DNA of 64,000 nt from Ferranicluibacter rubi (GTDB lineage: Bacteria; Pseudomonadota; Alphaproteobacteria; Rhizobiales; Rhizobiaceae). This document shows positions 43,690 through 53,063 of this stretch, piece after piece. The notes beneath the pieces are model-generated. The model ran no database searches and was not told the origin of the DNA. It saw only the letters and a program-made list of their open reading frames with translations. The translations under genes were made by a program, and so were the position numbers. Positions within the stretch are counted from its first letter, which is position 1; every line of letters starts with the position of its first letter. The DNA is taken from positions 372,001-436,000 of the forward strand of contig NZ_JAANCM010000001.1 of assembly GCF_011603255.1 (NCBI RefSeq), in the 5' to 3' direction.

Positions 43690-44904
43690 TCAGCGGCCGG
43701 ACGGCTCTTCGGTGGAGGTCGCTTCGGTCCGTGGGGGCTCGACACCAACGTCTTCCTCGCCCTTCACGGTCACGCGGCGGCGGGCCGGTGGGCGCTTGCG
43801 GACGATCCGGACCTTCTTCACGCGCCGGGGGTCGGCATCCAGAACCTGGAATTCGAATCCCGGCAGGGCCTGCACGACCTCGCCGCGAGCGGGAATGCGG
43901 CCGAGGGATGCGAACACCAGTCCACCCAGCGTATCCACTTCCTCCAGTTGCTCGCGCACGTCGAAATCCGGGCCGATCGCAGCCGCGATCACCTCGAGCT
44001 CGACGCGGGCATCGGCGACGAAGATGTCGTCCGACGTGCGGGAGAACATGACCTCGCTGTCGTCATGCTCGTCCTCGATATCGCCGACGACCATTTCGAC
44101 GATGTCCTCCAGGGAGGCCAGCCCATCGGTGCCGCCATATTCATCGATGACGAGCGCCATCTGGATGCGCGCGGCCTGCATGCGCTGCATGAGGTCGGAG
44201 GCATGCATGGACGGCGGCACGAACAGAACCTGGCGAATGATGCCCGCCTCTTCCACCGTCTTGTCGAGATCGATACGGGCAAGGTCGATGCCGGCGCGCG
44301 GCTGGCGCTGCACCTTCTGCGGACGATCCGCAGCGAGGGCCGCCACGGCGGGCGATGCCGCCACGCGGGGCGGGCCGCGGCGGTGGGCGCGCGCCTGCTT
44401 CGTCACATAGGAGAGGAGATCGCGGATGTGGACCATCCCGCGAGGATCATCGAGGCTTTCGCTGTAGACCGGCATGCGCGAGCGCCCGGACTCCTCGAAG
44501 ATGATCATGAGTTCGCCGATGGTGATGCTCTGGTCGACGGCCTCGATATCGGCGCGCGGCACCATCACATCTTCTACGCGCACTTCGCGAAAGCGCAGGA
44601 TGTTGTTGAGCATGGCGCGCTCGGCCGGCGAGAAGACCTCGTCGGCCCCCGGATCCGCCATCAGGGCGTCGGCAAGATCCTCGCGGATCGTGGCGCCGTT
44701 CGGGCTGCGGAACAGGCGGGCCGCACGGGCCCAGAAAGAGGTATGGTGCCGGTGGCCTTCCGGCTTGTGCGCCTCGGGCTTGAGGGCGTCGGCGGCTTCG
44801 GCCTCGTAGGCTTGGACCGCGCTACTACTGCCCGGTTCGTCCTGACTGGAGGCGTCGGCATCGTCTTTGCCAGCCACGGCCGGCTGTGATCTGAAGTCGC
44901 TCAT
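43690..44904 (-). CDS. CorC/HlyC-family CBS-domain protein (hemolysin-like)
   Basis: 404 residues. A disordered acidic N-terminus (1-70) is followed by tandem CBS domains, with EVRVEDVMVPRADIEAVDQ and VPPSMHASDLMQRMQ. A CorC_HlyC transporter-associated domain (VEEVDTLGGLVFASLGRIPARG) comes next, then a basic/acidic tail of about 45 residues. There are no membrane helices. Such YbeX/CorC proteins are associated with Mg/Co transport in enterics and with ribosome-related phenotypes next to YbeY. It starts 12 bases after the ybeY stop on the same strand. Confidence 0.88.
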   Translation of the reverse strand: MSDFRSQPAVAGKDDADASSQDEPGSSSAVQAYEAEAADALKPEAHKPEGHRHHTSFWARAARLFRSPNGATIREDLADALMADPGADEVFSPAERAMLNNILRFREVRVEDVMVPRADIEAVDQSITIGELMIIFEESGRSRMPVYSESLDDPRGMVHIRDLLSYVTKQARAHRRGPPRVAASPAVAALAADRPQKVQRQPRAGIDLARIDLDKTVEEAGIIRQVLFVPPSMHASDLMQRMQAARIQMALVIDEYGGTDGLASLEDIVEMVVGDIEDEHDDSEVMFSRTSDDIFVADARVELEVIAAAIGPDFDVREQLEEVDTLGGLVFASLGRIPARGEVVQALPGFEFQVLDADPRRVKKVRIVRKRPPARRRVTVKGEEDVGVEPPRTEATSTEEPSGR

Positions 44905-44916
44905 CGTTCCAAACTG

Positions 44917-45432
44917 TCAAACGGGATCGCTGTCCCCATAAGGATCAGATACCCCAAGACCCGAGAGAATGCGAGTCTCCAGCTGTTCCATTTGCTCCGC
45001 ATCCTCTGTTTCCAGGTGGTCGTAGCCGAAAAGATGCAGGAAACCATGTACCAGAAGATGTGTCAGATAGTCATCGAAGGGCTTCCCGAGGTCTTCTGAT
45101 TCGCGCACCAGCGTCTCGTAAGCCAGCACGATATCGCCCAGCATCGGGCCCGGCATGCCGCCCGGCACCACGGGAAAGGCCGGGAAGGACAGGACGTTGG
45201 TCGGCTTGTCCTGGCTGCGCCATTCCGCATTGATGCTGCGGATTTCCGCGTCGCTGGTGAAGACGAGAGACAGTTCCGGCGTCATCTTCGGGAAGGGCTG
45301 GCCCTCCTCGCGCGCGAGAAAGGCGGCGGCATGTTCGAGGATGCGCGTGCTCGACGCCTCGAGCACGGCTTCGTCCGGCCAGCCGCCTTCTTCGACGCTG
45401 ACCTGAAGTTCCAGCAAGGATGTTTGCGACAT
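44917..45432 (-). CDS. ybeY: Endoribonuclease YbeY
   Basis: 171 residues. The zinc motif HGFLHLFGYDH (three His) and the substrate strand NVLSFPAFPV with GDIVLAYE are diagnostic. YbeY acts in 16S rRNA 3' maturation and ribosome quality control, and in S. meliloti the orthologue affects small-RNA-dependent regulation. It starts 3 bases after the phoH stop, in the conserved phoH-ybeY-corC-lnt order. Confidence 0.95.
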   Translation of the reverse strand: MSQTSLLELQVSVEEGGWPDEAVLEASSTRILEHAAAFLAREEGQPFPKMTPELSLVFTSDAEIRSINAEWRSQDKPTNVLSFPAFPVVPGGMPGPMLGDIVLAYETLVRESEDLGKPFDDYLTHLLVHGFLHLFGYDHLETEDAEQMEQLETRILSGLGVSDPYGDSDPV

Positions 45433-45435
45433 GCT

Positions 45436-46482
45436 TTACAGGCTTTCGTCCGGCACGGCCGTCTGCGCCTCGTAGGCCCGCACGATGCGCGCGACCATCG
45501 GGTGGCGCACGACATCAACGTCCTTGAAGCGCACGACCGACACGCCCTCGACCTCTTTCAGGATCTGCAGCGCTTCCACGAGGCCCGACTTGGTGCCGCG
45601 CGGCAGGTCGACCTGGCTCGGGTCGCCCGTCACGATCATGCGACCGTTCTCGCCGAGTCGCGTCAGGAACATCTTCATCTGCATGGTCGTGGTGTTCTGC
45701 GCCTCGTCGAGAATGACGACGGCATTGCCGAGTGTGCGGCCGCGCATGAAGGCGAGCGGGGCGATTTCGATGACGCCGGCGGTGATCGCCCGCTCGACCT
45801 TGTCGCCGGGCATCATATCGTAGAGCGCATCGTAAAGCGGGCGGAGATAAGGATCGACCTTCTCCTTCATGTCGCCGGGCAGGAAGCCAAGGCGCTCGCC
45901 GGCCTCGACGGCCGGGCGCGAGAGGATGATGCGATCGACCGCGCCGCGTTCCAGAAGCTGTGCGGCATAGGCCACAGCGAGGTAAGTCTTGCCGGTACCG
46001 GCCGGGCCGACGCCGAAGACGAGCTCAGAGCGCTCCAGCGCGCGGATATAGGCATCCTGCGTCGGCGTGCGGGCGGCGATGGTCTTCTTGCGGGTCGAGA
46101 TCTGCGCGAGGTTCAACTTGGCCTTCTTCTCCATCGTGGGAAGCTGCAACTGGTCGTCGGCGGCAACGGCCATGCGGATCGCGCCCTCGACGTCGGAGGT
46201 CTCGACCGTGCTGCCCTTTTGCAGGCGACCGTAGAGATAATCCAGTGCCCGGCGCGCCTGATTGGTCGCCGTCACCTCGCCCGAGATCGCCACGGAATTG
46301 CCGCGCGGGCGGGCATCCACATGCAGGCGCTGCTCGATAAGCTTGAGGTTCTGATCGTATTGTCCGAACAGCTCGCTCGCAAAGCGGTTGTTCTCGAATG
46401 TGAGCACGAAGTGATTGGCGTCTGTCGTAGGCGTTGTCTTCGACTGGCGCGGCGGGTTTGAAACCAATTCGTGTCCGTTCAA
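45436..46482 (-). CDS. PhoH-family ATPase (PhoL type)
   Basis: 348 residues with a TTG start at 46482 (GGGAG upstream); no ATG lies near the conserved N-terminus. The PhoH domain has Walker A GVGPAGTGKTYLAVAYA (about 153) and Walker B NAVVILDEAQNTT, with VTGDPSQVDLP as sensor. An N-terminal KH-like/RNA-associated region (20-110) precedes it. It is a cytosolic ATPase with presumed RNA-related function, tightly linked to ybeY and miaB. Confidence 0.9.
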   Translation of the reverse strand: MNGHELVSNPPRQSKTTPTTDANHFVLTFENNRFASELFGQYDQNLKLIEQRLHVDARPRGNSVAISGEVTATNQARRALDYLYGRLQKGSTVETSDVEGAIRMAVAADDQLQLPTMEKKAKLNLAQISTRKKTIAARTPTQDAYIRALERSELVFGVGPAGTGKTYLAVAYAAQLLERGAVDRIILSRPAVEAGERLGFLPGDMKEKVDPYLRPLYDALYDMMPGDKVERAITAGVIEIAPLAFMRGRTLGNAVVILDEAQNTTTMQMKMFLTRLGENGRMIVTGDPSQVDLPRGTKSGLVEALQILKEVEGVSVVRFKDVDVVRHPMVARIVRAYEAQTAVPDESL

Positions 46483-46522
46483 GCGGCAGGGCTCCCGAGG
46501 ATGTCGTCAGGCCCTGATTGTA

Positions 46523-47914
46523 TCAGTCGTCGACCACGTCGGCAAACAAACTGTTAGGACCCGCGGCGGTGATTCGTACCTTGATAATGTCACCGATTTC
46601 CACGCCCTTTGCATCAACATTCACCGACTGCAGCCAGGGCGAGCGACCGATAAGCTGACCGGGCATGCGGCCGGGCTTTTCCAGAAGCAGATCGATCGTG
46701 CGGCCGATGCAGCTTTCGTTAAAGGCGCGCTGCTGCTCGAGAAGCAAAGCCTGTAGCGTTTCCAAGCGCTTGGCCTTGATATCCTCCGGCACCTGATCCT
46801 TGAGGTCCGCGCCGGGCGTGCCCGGACGGGTTGAATATTTGAACGAAAATGCCTGTGCATAACCAATGGTGCGCACGAGGCTCAGCGTGTCCTCGAAATC
46901 CGCATCGGTCTCGCCGGGAAAGCCGACGATGAAATCGCCCGACAAAGCGAGGTTCGGCTGGGCGCGGCGGATTCGCTCGACCAGCGCTACATATTCGGCC
47001 GCCGTGTGACGCCGGTTCATGGCCTTGAGGATACGGTCCGAGCCGGACTGGACCGGCAGATGCAGGTAGGGCATCAGCGCCGGCAGGGAGCGGTGCGCTT
47101 CGATCAGGCTGTCGTCCATGTCGCGCGGATGGCTGGTGGTGTAGCGCAGGCGCGCGAGGCCATCGATTTCCGACAGCCGTTGCAGGAGAGCGCCTAGGCC
47201 CTCGCCGCCAGAGGTGACGGTGCCGTGCCAGGCGTTGACGTTCTGTCCGAGCAGCGTGATTTCGCGAACGCCGGCGGACACCAGCTTCTCGGCTTCCGCG
47301 ACGATCTGCGCCATGGGGCGGGAGACTTCCGAGCCGCGCGTATAGGGCACGACGCAGAAGGTACAGAACTTGTCACAACCCTCCTGTACCGTCAAAAAGG
47401 CGGTGACGCCGCGGGCGCGGGTCTTTGCCTTGTCGGGCGCCGGCAGATGTTCGAACTTGTCCTCGATCGCGTAGTCGGTTTCCAGCACGCGCTCGCCGCG
47501 GCTGACGCGCTTCAGCGCCTCCGGCAGGCGGTGATAGGTCTGCGGCCCGATGACGAGATCGACGGCGGGCGCCCGACGCAGGATCTCGTCGCCCTCGGCC
47601 TGCGCCACGCAGCCGGCCACGCCGATCATCATCTCGCGCCCTTCGCCCGCCTTGCGCTTCTTCAGGTCGCGCAGCCGGCCAAGGGCGGAGTAGACCTTTT
47701 CGGCTGCCTTCTCCCGGATGTGACAGGTGTTCAGAAGAACGAGGTCCGCATCCTCCGCATTGTCGGTCGCGACATAGCCATCCTTCGCCAGCGCGTCCGT
47801 CATCCTGTCGGAATCATAGACGTTCATCTGACAGCCATAGGTCTTCACGAAGACCTTTTTCGTGGGTGCCGGAGCGAGGGCGGATGGGGGAGCGAGGAGC
47901 GTTTGGTCGGTCAT
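46523..47914 (-). CDS. miaB: tRNA-2-methylthio-N6-dimethylallyladenosine synthase MiaB
   Basis: 463 residues from ATG 47914. The N-terminal cluster cysteines lie in [21 protein letters not shown] and [10 protein letters not shown]. The radical-SAM triad is CDKFCTFC, and a C-terminal TRAM domain follows. It methylthiolates A37 of tRNAs reading codons starting with U, using two 4Fe-4S clusters; an Nfu-type iron-sulfur carrier is encoded 2.2 kb away. An upstream in-frame extension to 48019 would run into the long inverted repeat and is not family-like. It lies ahead of phoH. Confidence 0.96.
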   Translation of the reverse strand: MTDQTLLAPPSALAPAPTKKVFVKTYGCQMNVYDSDRMTDALAKDGYVATDNAEDADLVLLNTCHIREKAAEKVYSALGRLRDLKKRKAGEGREMMIGVAGCVAQAEGDEILRRAPAVDLVIGPQTYHRLPEALKRVSRGERVLETDYAIEDKFEHLPAPDKAKTRARGVTAFLTVQEGCDKFCTFCVVPYTRGSEVSRPMAQIVAEAEKLVSAGVREITLLGQNVNAWHGTVTSGGEGLGALLQRLSEIDGLARLRYTTSHPRDMDDSLIEAHRSLPALMPYLHLPVQSGSDRILKAMNRRHTAAEYVALVERIRRAQPNLALSGDFIVGFPGETDADFEDTLSLVRTIGYAQAFSFKYSTRPGTPGADLKDQVPEDIKAKRLETLQALLLEQQRAFNESCIGRTIDLLLEKPGRMPGQLIGRSPWLQSVNVDAKGVEIGDIIKVRITAAGPNSLFADVVDD

Positions 47915-47996
47915 GCCAGGTGCATAGCGCAAATCGGGCTGGAAATGAAGCGATGTGGGATTTGGGAAGGTGTAGGGATGGGAGACAGGAAAAAGG

Positions 47997-48073
47997 AAGG
48001 AAAACCCTCTTGTATCCAAAGAGCATTGTTTCTGTAGGATTGGAGGCTCTTTGGATACAAGAGGGTTTTCCTT
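47997..48073. repeat. Perfect 28-bp inverted repeat (77-base element)
   Basis: Arms 47997-48024 and 48046-48073 are perfectly complementary over 28 bases around a 21-base loop (48025-48045). The arms have AT-rich outer ends and a TTGTATCCAA-type middle. It sits 10 bases after the olsA stop and about 80 bases before the miaB ATG, both minus strand. On the minus strand the hairpin is followed by CCTTTTTCC, so it may terminate olsA transcription. The arm length is far beyond a normal terminator and resembles a miniature palindromic element. Confidence 0.9.
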
Positions 48074-48082
48074 AAAACATCC

Positions 48083-48871
48083 TCATCGCCCCCGAAGCCG
48101 CGCTAGCAGCATGCCTTTCAGTTGCCTCTCCACCTCCCGGCTTACCTGCTTCCGGTTACTGTCGGCGCGGTAGGCGATGGTGTCGCCGAAGACGAGATCG
48201 ACATCCACGGCGCCTTCGCGCAGGACGCCCATGAGATGCGGCACGAGCTCGATATCGCCCGGCCAGGCGGCGATGGGGCGGTGGTAGCGGCCCATCGGCA
48301 TGCCGTGGACTTTTGTGTAGGCGATGGCGACCGGCTGGACGTGGACGGTTCCCTCTGGCGCCAGCGGTACGGCGGCAGCGGCGGCTCCGAAAAGCGAGGT
48401 CTTGATCTCCAGCAGCCGGTTGCCATCGGAGGTCGTGCCTTCGGGAAAGAGCACGACGATTTCGCCCGCGGCGAGGCGTGCGCCGATCTCGTTGACCTGA
48501 TTGCCCGTGGTGCGCTTCTGCTCGCGTGCGACGAAGATGGTTGCCTGCAGACGGGCGAGCAGGCCGAACACGGGCCATGCCTTCACCTCTGCTTTTGCGA
48601 TGAAGACGACATCTGCGACCGAGCCGAGGGCGAGGATGTCCTTCCAGCTGACATGGTTCGCCACGAGCAGGAGCGGTCGCCGTGTATCCAGCGCGCCGTG
48701 GACATGCACCCGAAGCCCGATCATGCGGCAGGCGATGCGGTGCCAGAGACGCGGCAGGGTTCGCCTTGCCGGTCCGTTGCGCCAGAGCAGGAAGAGCTGT
48801 ACCGGCGCGAGCAGAAGCGTCGCCAGAACGAGGAGCGAGACGCAGACGACGATCCGGAGCCAGACGATCAT
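48083..48871 (-). CDS. olsA: Lyso-ornithine lipid / 1-acyl-glycerol-3-phosphate O-acyltransferase (OlsA/PlsC family)
   Basis: 262 residues from ATG 48871. One N-terminal membrane helix (IVVCVSLLVLATLLLAPVQLFLL) precedes the acyltransferase motif NHVSWKDIL (H-X4-D) and the block FPEGTTSDGNRL. Position next to miaB matches Sinorhizobium olsA, which acylates lyso-ornithine lipid, and olsB (the first step) is encoded at the right end of the window. It could also act as a general PlsC. The gene starts 7 bases after the rimI stop. Confidence 0.83.
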   Translation of the reverse strand: MIVWLRIVVCVSLLVLATLLLAPVQLFLLWRNGPARRTLPRLWHRIACRMIGLRVHVHGALDTRRPLLLVANHVSWKDILALGSVADVVFIAKAEVKAWPVFGLLARLQATIFVAREQKRTTGNQVNEIGARLAAGEIVVLFPEGTTSDGNRLLEIKTSLFGAAAAAVPLAPEGTVHVQPVAIAYTKVHGMPMGRYHRPIAAWPGDIELVPHLMGVLREGAVDVDLVFGDTIAYRADSNRKQVSREVERQLKGMLLARLRGR

Positions 48872-48878
48872 CGGCCGC

Positions 48879-49379
48879 TCAGAGATCGAGACGGAGAACG
48901 TCGGCACCGCCGGGGGCGGCATCCGGGCCGGACGGCTTGTAATAGGCCTTGCGCTCGCCGACCTTGCGGAAGCCCAGCCGGCGGTAGAGCGCCAGTGCGG
49001 CCACATTGGCCTGATCGACTTCGAGGAACATCGCCTCTGCGCCATCCTGCCGGGCACGGCCGAGCGCAGCCTGCATCAGGCGCCATCCGAGGCTGACCCT
49101 GACATAGCGGGGATCGACGCCAATGGTCAGGATTTCCGCTTCGCCGCCGGCCGATCGTGTCAGCACGAAGCCGCCCATCGCCGATCCACTGGCCGCATTG
49201 TTCTGGCGGGCGACGAAGCCGAAGACGCTTTCCTGCAGAAGCAGTGCGTGAAATTCGCTGGCGCTCCAGGCCGGCTTGAAGAGAGCGGCGTGAATGCGCG
49301 CGACGCCTGGGAGATGATCGACATTCATGTCGAAGATATCGAACTCCGGACGGCGGATGAAGTAGTCGATCAATGCCAT
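48879..49379 (-). CDS. rimI: Ribosomal-protein-alanine N-acetyltransferase RimI-like
   Basis: 166 residues, GNAT fold. Motif A VSLGWRLMQAALGRARQDGA binds acetyl-CoA and motif B has NVAALALYRRLGFRKVGERKAYY, as in RimI. It follows tsaB with a 1-base gap. RimI acetylates the N-terminus of ribosomal protein S18; in some bacteria it works beside the TsaBDE t6A machinery, fitting this arrangement. Other protein N-acetyltransferase targets are possible. Confidence 0.88.
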   Translation of the reverse strand: MALIDYFIRRPEFDIFDMNVDHLPGVARIHAALFKPAWSASEFHALLLQESVFGFVARQNNAASGSAMGGFVLTRSAGGEAEILTIGVDPRYVRVSLGWRLMQAALGRARQDGAEAMFLEVDQANVAALALYRRLGFRKVGERKAYYKPSGPDAAPGGADVLRLDL

Positions 49380-49380
49380 C

Positions 49381-50052
49381 TCAGGCGCGTGCCACGGCAA
49401 AGCCCGCCTGAGAGCGGACGTCCGGGCCTCGGAGGTAAAGCGGTTTCGGCAGGGCGGTCGCGGGATCGGCGGCCGCGCCGAGCTTTGCCACGACCGCGAT
49501 ATCGGCGGTATCGAACGGCCTTTCGCTCGCTTCCGCCGCTGCGTCTTCGCGCAACAGGGATGCGCCGGAGCCGCTGATGGTACCGGCAAAGGTGGCGAAC
49601 GTGGCTCGGGCGGCGCCGACATCGAGTGCTTCGGCTTCAGCCATCGGCTGTCCCGCGGCGTCGAACGTCTGGAGATAGACCTCCTCGCGCTTGGCATCGG
49701 TGACGATAAGGACGGGATGGCCGGGCGCGGTGGCGAGAACGGATGTGGCCAGTGCCTGCAGGACGGAAATGCCGACGACGGGACGGCCCAGAGCAAGCCC
49801 GAGGCCTCGGGCTGTGGCAACGCCGACGCGGATGCCGGTAAAGGAGCCGGGACCGATGGTGACGGCGATGCGATCGACCTTGTCCATCTCGAGGCCGGCC
49901 GCCTCCAGTGCTTCGTCGATGAAGCCCATCAAGCGCTCGGCATGGCCGCGGCCGATATCGGCGCCGGCGGTGCTCAGGGTCGCGTCGCGCGCGGCATCAT
50001 AGAGCGCGACGTTGCAGGCTGTGCCGGCGGTGTCGATGGCAAGAACGATCAT
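49381..50052 (-). CDS. tsaB: tRNA t6A biosynthesis protein TsaB
   Basis: 223 residues of the ASKHA fold. MIVLAIDTAGTACNVALYD, GRGHAERLMGFIDEAL and VTIGPGSFTGIRVGVATARGL are characteristic. It forms the TsaB-TsaD-TsaE complex that transfers the threonylcarbamoyl group to A37 of ANN-decoding tRNAs. It lies directly upstream of rimI. A hairpin separates it from the nfu-type gene. Confidence 0.94.
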   Translation of the reverse strand: MIVLAIDTAGTACNVALYDAARDATLSTAGADIGRGHAERLMGFIDEALEAAGLEMDKVDRIAVTIGPGSFTGIRVGVATARGLGLALGRPVVGISVLQALATSVLATAPGHPVLIVTDAKREEVYLQTFDAAGQPMAEAEALDVGAARATFATFAGTISGSGASLLREDAAAEASERPFDTADIAVVAKLGAAADPATALPKPLYLRGPDVRSQAGFAVARA

Positions 50053-50108
50053 GCGGAAGGATGGCCCCGTCTCAGGATGCCCGTCCCCCGGGCGGTCGTT
50101 GATCCCCT

Positions 50109-50134
50109 AGGAAGCGCCGCCCCCGGCGCTTCCT
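50109..50134. other. Perfect 11-bp hairpin between nfu and tsaB
   Basis: AGGAAGCGCCG paired with CGGCGCTTCCT (50109-50119 and 50124-50134) over a C4/G4 loop. It follows the nfu stop by 26 bases on the minus strand and lacks a T-run, so it is either a weak terminator or an mRNA-stability stem. Confidence 0.5.
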
Positions 50135-50159
50135 GAAGGGCAGTCTTATCGGTTGCGGA

Positions 50160-50726
50160 TCAGACCGCTTCGACGGCCTGAACCTCGGGCACGAAGTGGT
50201 GCAGAAGATTCTGTACGCCATGCTTCAGGGTCGCGGTCGAAGAGGGGCAGCCCGAACAGGCGCCCTTCATGTTGAGGAAGACGGTGCCATCGCGAAAACC
50301 CTTGAAGGTGATGTCGCCGCCGTCCTGGGCGACGGCCGGGCGGACGCGGGTTTCCAGCAGTTCCTTGATGGTCGCGACGATGGTCTCGTCGCCCTTCTCG
50401 AAGAACTCGCCTTCCTGATCGACCTCTTCCGCACGGCCCTGCCCCGCCATGATCGGCTGGCCGGACATGAAGTGCTCCATGATGGAGCCGAGGATGGCGG
50501 GCTTCAGGTGCTGCCACTCGGCATCCGCCTTGGTGACGGTGATGAAGTCGTAGCCGAAATAGACGCCGGTGACGCCGGGAATATCGAAGATGCGGGCGGC
50601 GAGCGAGGAACTCGCGCGGGCCTCGGTCTCGTCGCGAAACTCGGCCGTGCCGGTTTCCAGCACGACCTTGCCCGGCAGGAACTTCAGCGTTGCGGGGTTC
50701 GGGGTCGATTCGGTCTGAATGAACAT
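50160..50726 (-). CDS. Nfu-type iron-sulfur cluster carrier (NifU C-terminal domain)
   Basis: 188 residues. The N-terminal Nfu-N domain (MFIQTESTPNPATLKFLPGK) and a C-terminal NifU domain with cluster-binding Cys157 and Cys160 (GACSGCPSST) are both complete. Such proteins pass 4Fe-4S clusters to targets such as MiaB, which is encoded nearby. GGGAG lies before the ATG at 50726. It is monocistronic by spacing; the universal stress gene upstream is 175 bp away. Confidence 0.93.
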   Translation of the reverse strand: MFIQTESTPNPATLKFLPGKVVLETGTAEFRDETEARASSSLAARIFDIPGVTGVYFGYDFITVTKADAEWQHLKPAILGSIMEHFMSGQPIMAGQGRAEEVDQEGEFFEKGDETIVATIKELLETRVRPAVAQDGGDITFKGFRDGTVFLNMKGACSGCPSSTATLKHGVQNLLHHFVPEVQAVEAV

Positions 50727-50900
50727 GATGTGCTCCCTGTCGGGTCAAGGCCGACGGTCAAAGAATGCCGGATGAGCATAGGCGTCTCGCGCCTCGCCAT
50801 CAAGCCTGCGCTCCGACCGTGAAATGGTGATTGCCGAGCCTGCATACCAGAGGTGCAGGTCGTTGGACAGAAAGATCCGTCGCCGACAGGCTGCGTCCGA

Positions 50901-51392
50901 TCAGCTCAGCGCATCGATCTCTTCGTCCGTCAGCAAATCCGGGATGACGGTGACGGGGATCGGGAAGACCGCCGTTTTGCCGGCGATGGAGGCGACCAGC
51001 GGGCCGGGGCCGTCCTTATAGGAGCCGGCGGCGAGAACCAGAATGGCGATATCCCGGTCTTCCTCGATGAGGCCGTAGATCTGCTCGGTCGGAAGCCCCT
51101 CGCGGATGATCATTTCCGGCTCGATGCCGATCTTCTCGCGCACGTCATGCGCGACCTTTGCAAGTGTCGCTTCCGCTTCGGCACGGGCCTCGGCCCGCAT
51201 GATTCCCTCTACGCCCAGCCACTGCTGGAAATCGCCATCGGGGATGACATAGAGCAGAGCAAGGGCGCCGGAGGAATGTTTGGCGCGCATGCCGGCATAG
51301 TGGACGGCGCGGCCGCATTCCGGGGTGTCGTCGATCACCGCCAGAAACTTGCGGCGGTGACCTTCCATGCGTGAGAGACGTGTCGAGACCAT
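50901..51392 (-). CDS. Universal stress protein (UspA family)
   Basis: 163 residues. The alpha/beta USP fold is seen in KFLAVIDDTPECGRAVHYAG and AILVLAAGSYKDGPGPLVASIAGK. The ATP-binding G-2x-G-9x-G(S/T) pattern is only partly present, so nucleotide binding is uncertain. A second ATG at 51368 is possible. The gene lies 75 bases downstream of trpS on the same strand. Confidence 0.88.
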   Translation of the reverse strand: MVSTRLSRMEGHRRKFLAVIDDTPECGRAVHYAGMRAKHSSGALALLYVIPDGDFQQWLGVEGIMRAEARAEAEATLAKVAHDVREKIGIEPEMIIREGLPTEQIYGLIEEDRDIAILVLAAGSYKDGPGPLVASIAGKTAVFPIPVTVIPDLLTDEEIDALS

Positions 51393-51467
51393 GTGGGAAC
51401 TCTGACATTCGCGCCGGCCCTTCGCAAGGCCGTTTTCGTCTCGTCCCCGTCCGGTGACGGAAGCCGC

Positions 51468-52532
51468 CTACTGGAGGAAGCCGATGATCTCGCGAACCTC
51501 GCGCATCGTGGTTTCCGCCCGCGCCCGTGCACGCTCGCCGCCATCACGCAGGATAGCATCGATGTGGCTGGTGTCGCCCATCAGCCGCGACATTTCGCTG
51601 GTGATCGGCGCGAGCACGTTGACCGCGAGATCGACCAGCGCCGGCTTGAAGACGGAGAACTGCTGGCCGCCGAACTCGGCGAGGATCTCGGCCTTGGTGC
51701 GGTCGGCAAGGGCGGCATAGATGCCGACGAGATTGTCGGCTTCCGGGCGTCCGGCAAGACCTTCGATCTCCGAGGGCAAGCCATCCGGATCGGTCTTTGC
51801 CTTCCGGATCTTCTTCGAGATCGTCTCGGCGTCATCCACGAGGTTGATGCGCGAGAGATCGGACGGATCGGACTTCGACATCTTCTTCGTGCCATCGCGC
51901 AGGCTCATGACGCGCGGCGCCGGCCCGTCGATCATCGGCTCGACCATCGGGAAATAGGCATGCACGGGCTCTTCGCCGACCGTGATGTCGATGCCCTTGC
52001 CGCCCTTGCGGATGTGGGCCTGATAATCGAGGTTGAACTTCATGGCGATGTCGCGCGTGAGCTCCAGATGCTGCTTCTGGTCGTCGCCGACCGGCACATG
52101 CGTCGCGCGGTAGACGAGGATGTCGGCGGCCATCAGGCTGGGATAGGCAAGCAGCCCGAGCGAGGCATTCTCGCGGTCCTTGCCGGCCTTGTCCTTGAAC
52201 TGCGTCATGCGGTTCATCCAGCCGATGCGCGCGACGCAGTTGAAGATCCAGGCAAGCTCCGCGTGCTGCGGCACGGCCGACTGGTTGAAGACGATATGGG
52301 CCTTGGGGTCGATGCCGGAGGCGATGAAGGCTGCGGCGATCGAGCGGATCTGACCCGGCAGGTCCTCATGCACCAGCTGCGCCGTGATCGAATGCAGGTC
52401 GACCACACAATACATGCAGTCGTTATTGTCCTGCAGCGCCACGAATTTGCGGATCGCGCCGAGATAATTGCCGAGGTGAAGATTGCCTGTCGGCTGGACA
52501 CCGGAGAAGACGAGCGGCGGAAAGTTTGACAT
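51468..52532 (-). CDS. trpS: Tryptophanyl-tRNA synthetase
   Basis: 354 residues from ATG 52532 (GAGG upstream). Class I motifs are GNLHLGNY (HIGH equivalent) and KKMSKSD (KMSKS), with the Trp pocket around [22 protein letters not shown]. It charges tRNA-Trp. It is downstream of murJ and the VOC gene on the same strand, the usual murJ-trpS association in rhizobia, with the VOC gene between them. Confidence 0.96.
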   Translation of the reverse strand: MSNFPPLVFSGVQPTGNLHLGNYLGAIRKFVALQDNNDCMYCVVDLHSITAQLVHEDLPGQIRSIAAAFIASGIDPKAHIVFNQSAVPQHAELAWIFNCVARIGWMNRMTQFKDKAGKDRENASLGLLAYPSLMAADILVYRATHVPVGDDQKQHLELTRDIAMKFNLDYQAHIRKGGKGIDITVGEEPVHAYFPMVEPMIDGPAPRVMSLRDGTKKMSKSDPSDLSRINLVDDAETISKKIRKAKTDPDGLPSEIEGLAGRPEADNLVGIYAALADRTKAEILAEFGGQQFSVFKPALVDLAVNVLAPITSEMSRLMGDTSHIDAILRDGGERARARAETTMREVREIIGFLQ

Positions 52533-52650
52533 GGAGACCTCGATCAGGCGCGGGAAATCATGCGGTCTGCCGCAGAAACGGCCGGCAGAATTTTCCGGGC
52601 TTATGCACGGGCGGTGCCCGACAATCAAGGTGGTTCTCTGTCCGTCAGTC

Positions 52651-53043
52651 TCAACCGGCCGGCTGCAGGAGATCCCAGAGATTGCCGAAGGGATCGGCAA
52701 AGACCGCAACGGTGCCGTAAGGCTCATGCCGCGGCTCTTCCCGGAAGGCGACGCCCTTGGCGAGCATGGCGGCGTGGTCGCGCGCGAAATCGTCGGTGTG
52801 CAGAAAGAACGCGACGCGCCCGCCGGTCTGGTTGCCGATGGCCGCCGCCTGCGCCGCGCCGTCCGCCTTGGCGATCAGCAGCGCGGTTTCGCGCGCACCG
52901 CGGGGCCGCAGCACCACCCAGCGCTTTCCGTCCCCCATATCGAGGTCTTCCAGAAGCTCGAAGCCGAGGCTGTCACGATAGAAGGCGATGGCGTCGTCGT
53001 AATCGGGCACCACGAGGGTGATGCGGGCGATGGTCTGTTGCAT
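52651..53043 (-). CDS. VOC (glyoxalase/bleomycin resistance) family protein
   Basis: 130 residues from ATG 53043 (GAGG upstream). Two beta-alpha-beta-beta-beta halves are present: [28 protein letters not shown] and [24 protein letters not shown], ending in [12 protein letters not shown]. The usual metal residues are incompletely conserved. Substrate is unknown. It starts 20 bases after the murJ stop and is followed by trpS. Confidence 0.87.
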   Translation of the reverse strand: MQQTIARITLVVPDYDDAIAFYRDSLGFELLEDLDMGDGKRWVVLRPRGARETALLIAKADGAAQAAAIGNQTGGRVAFFLHTDDFARDHAAMLAKGVAFREEPRHEPYGTVAVFADPFGNLWDLLQPAG

Positions 53044-53063
53044 CGGTTGCCTCGTGGCTGTGG

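Noticed and set aside
47915-48019. Longer N-terminus for MiaB starting at 48019
   Set aside because: The extra residues are encoded partly by the inverted repeat, lack a family match and have no good ribosome-binding site.
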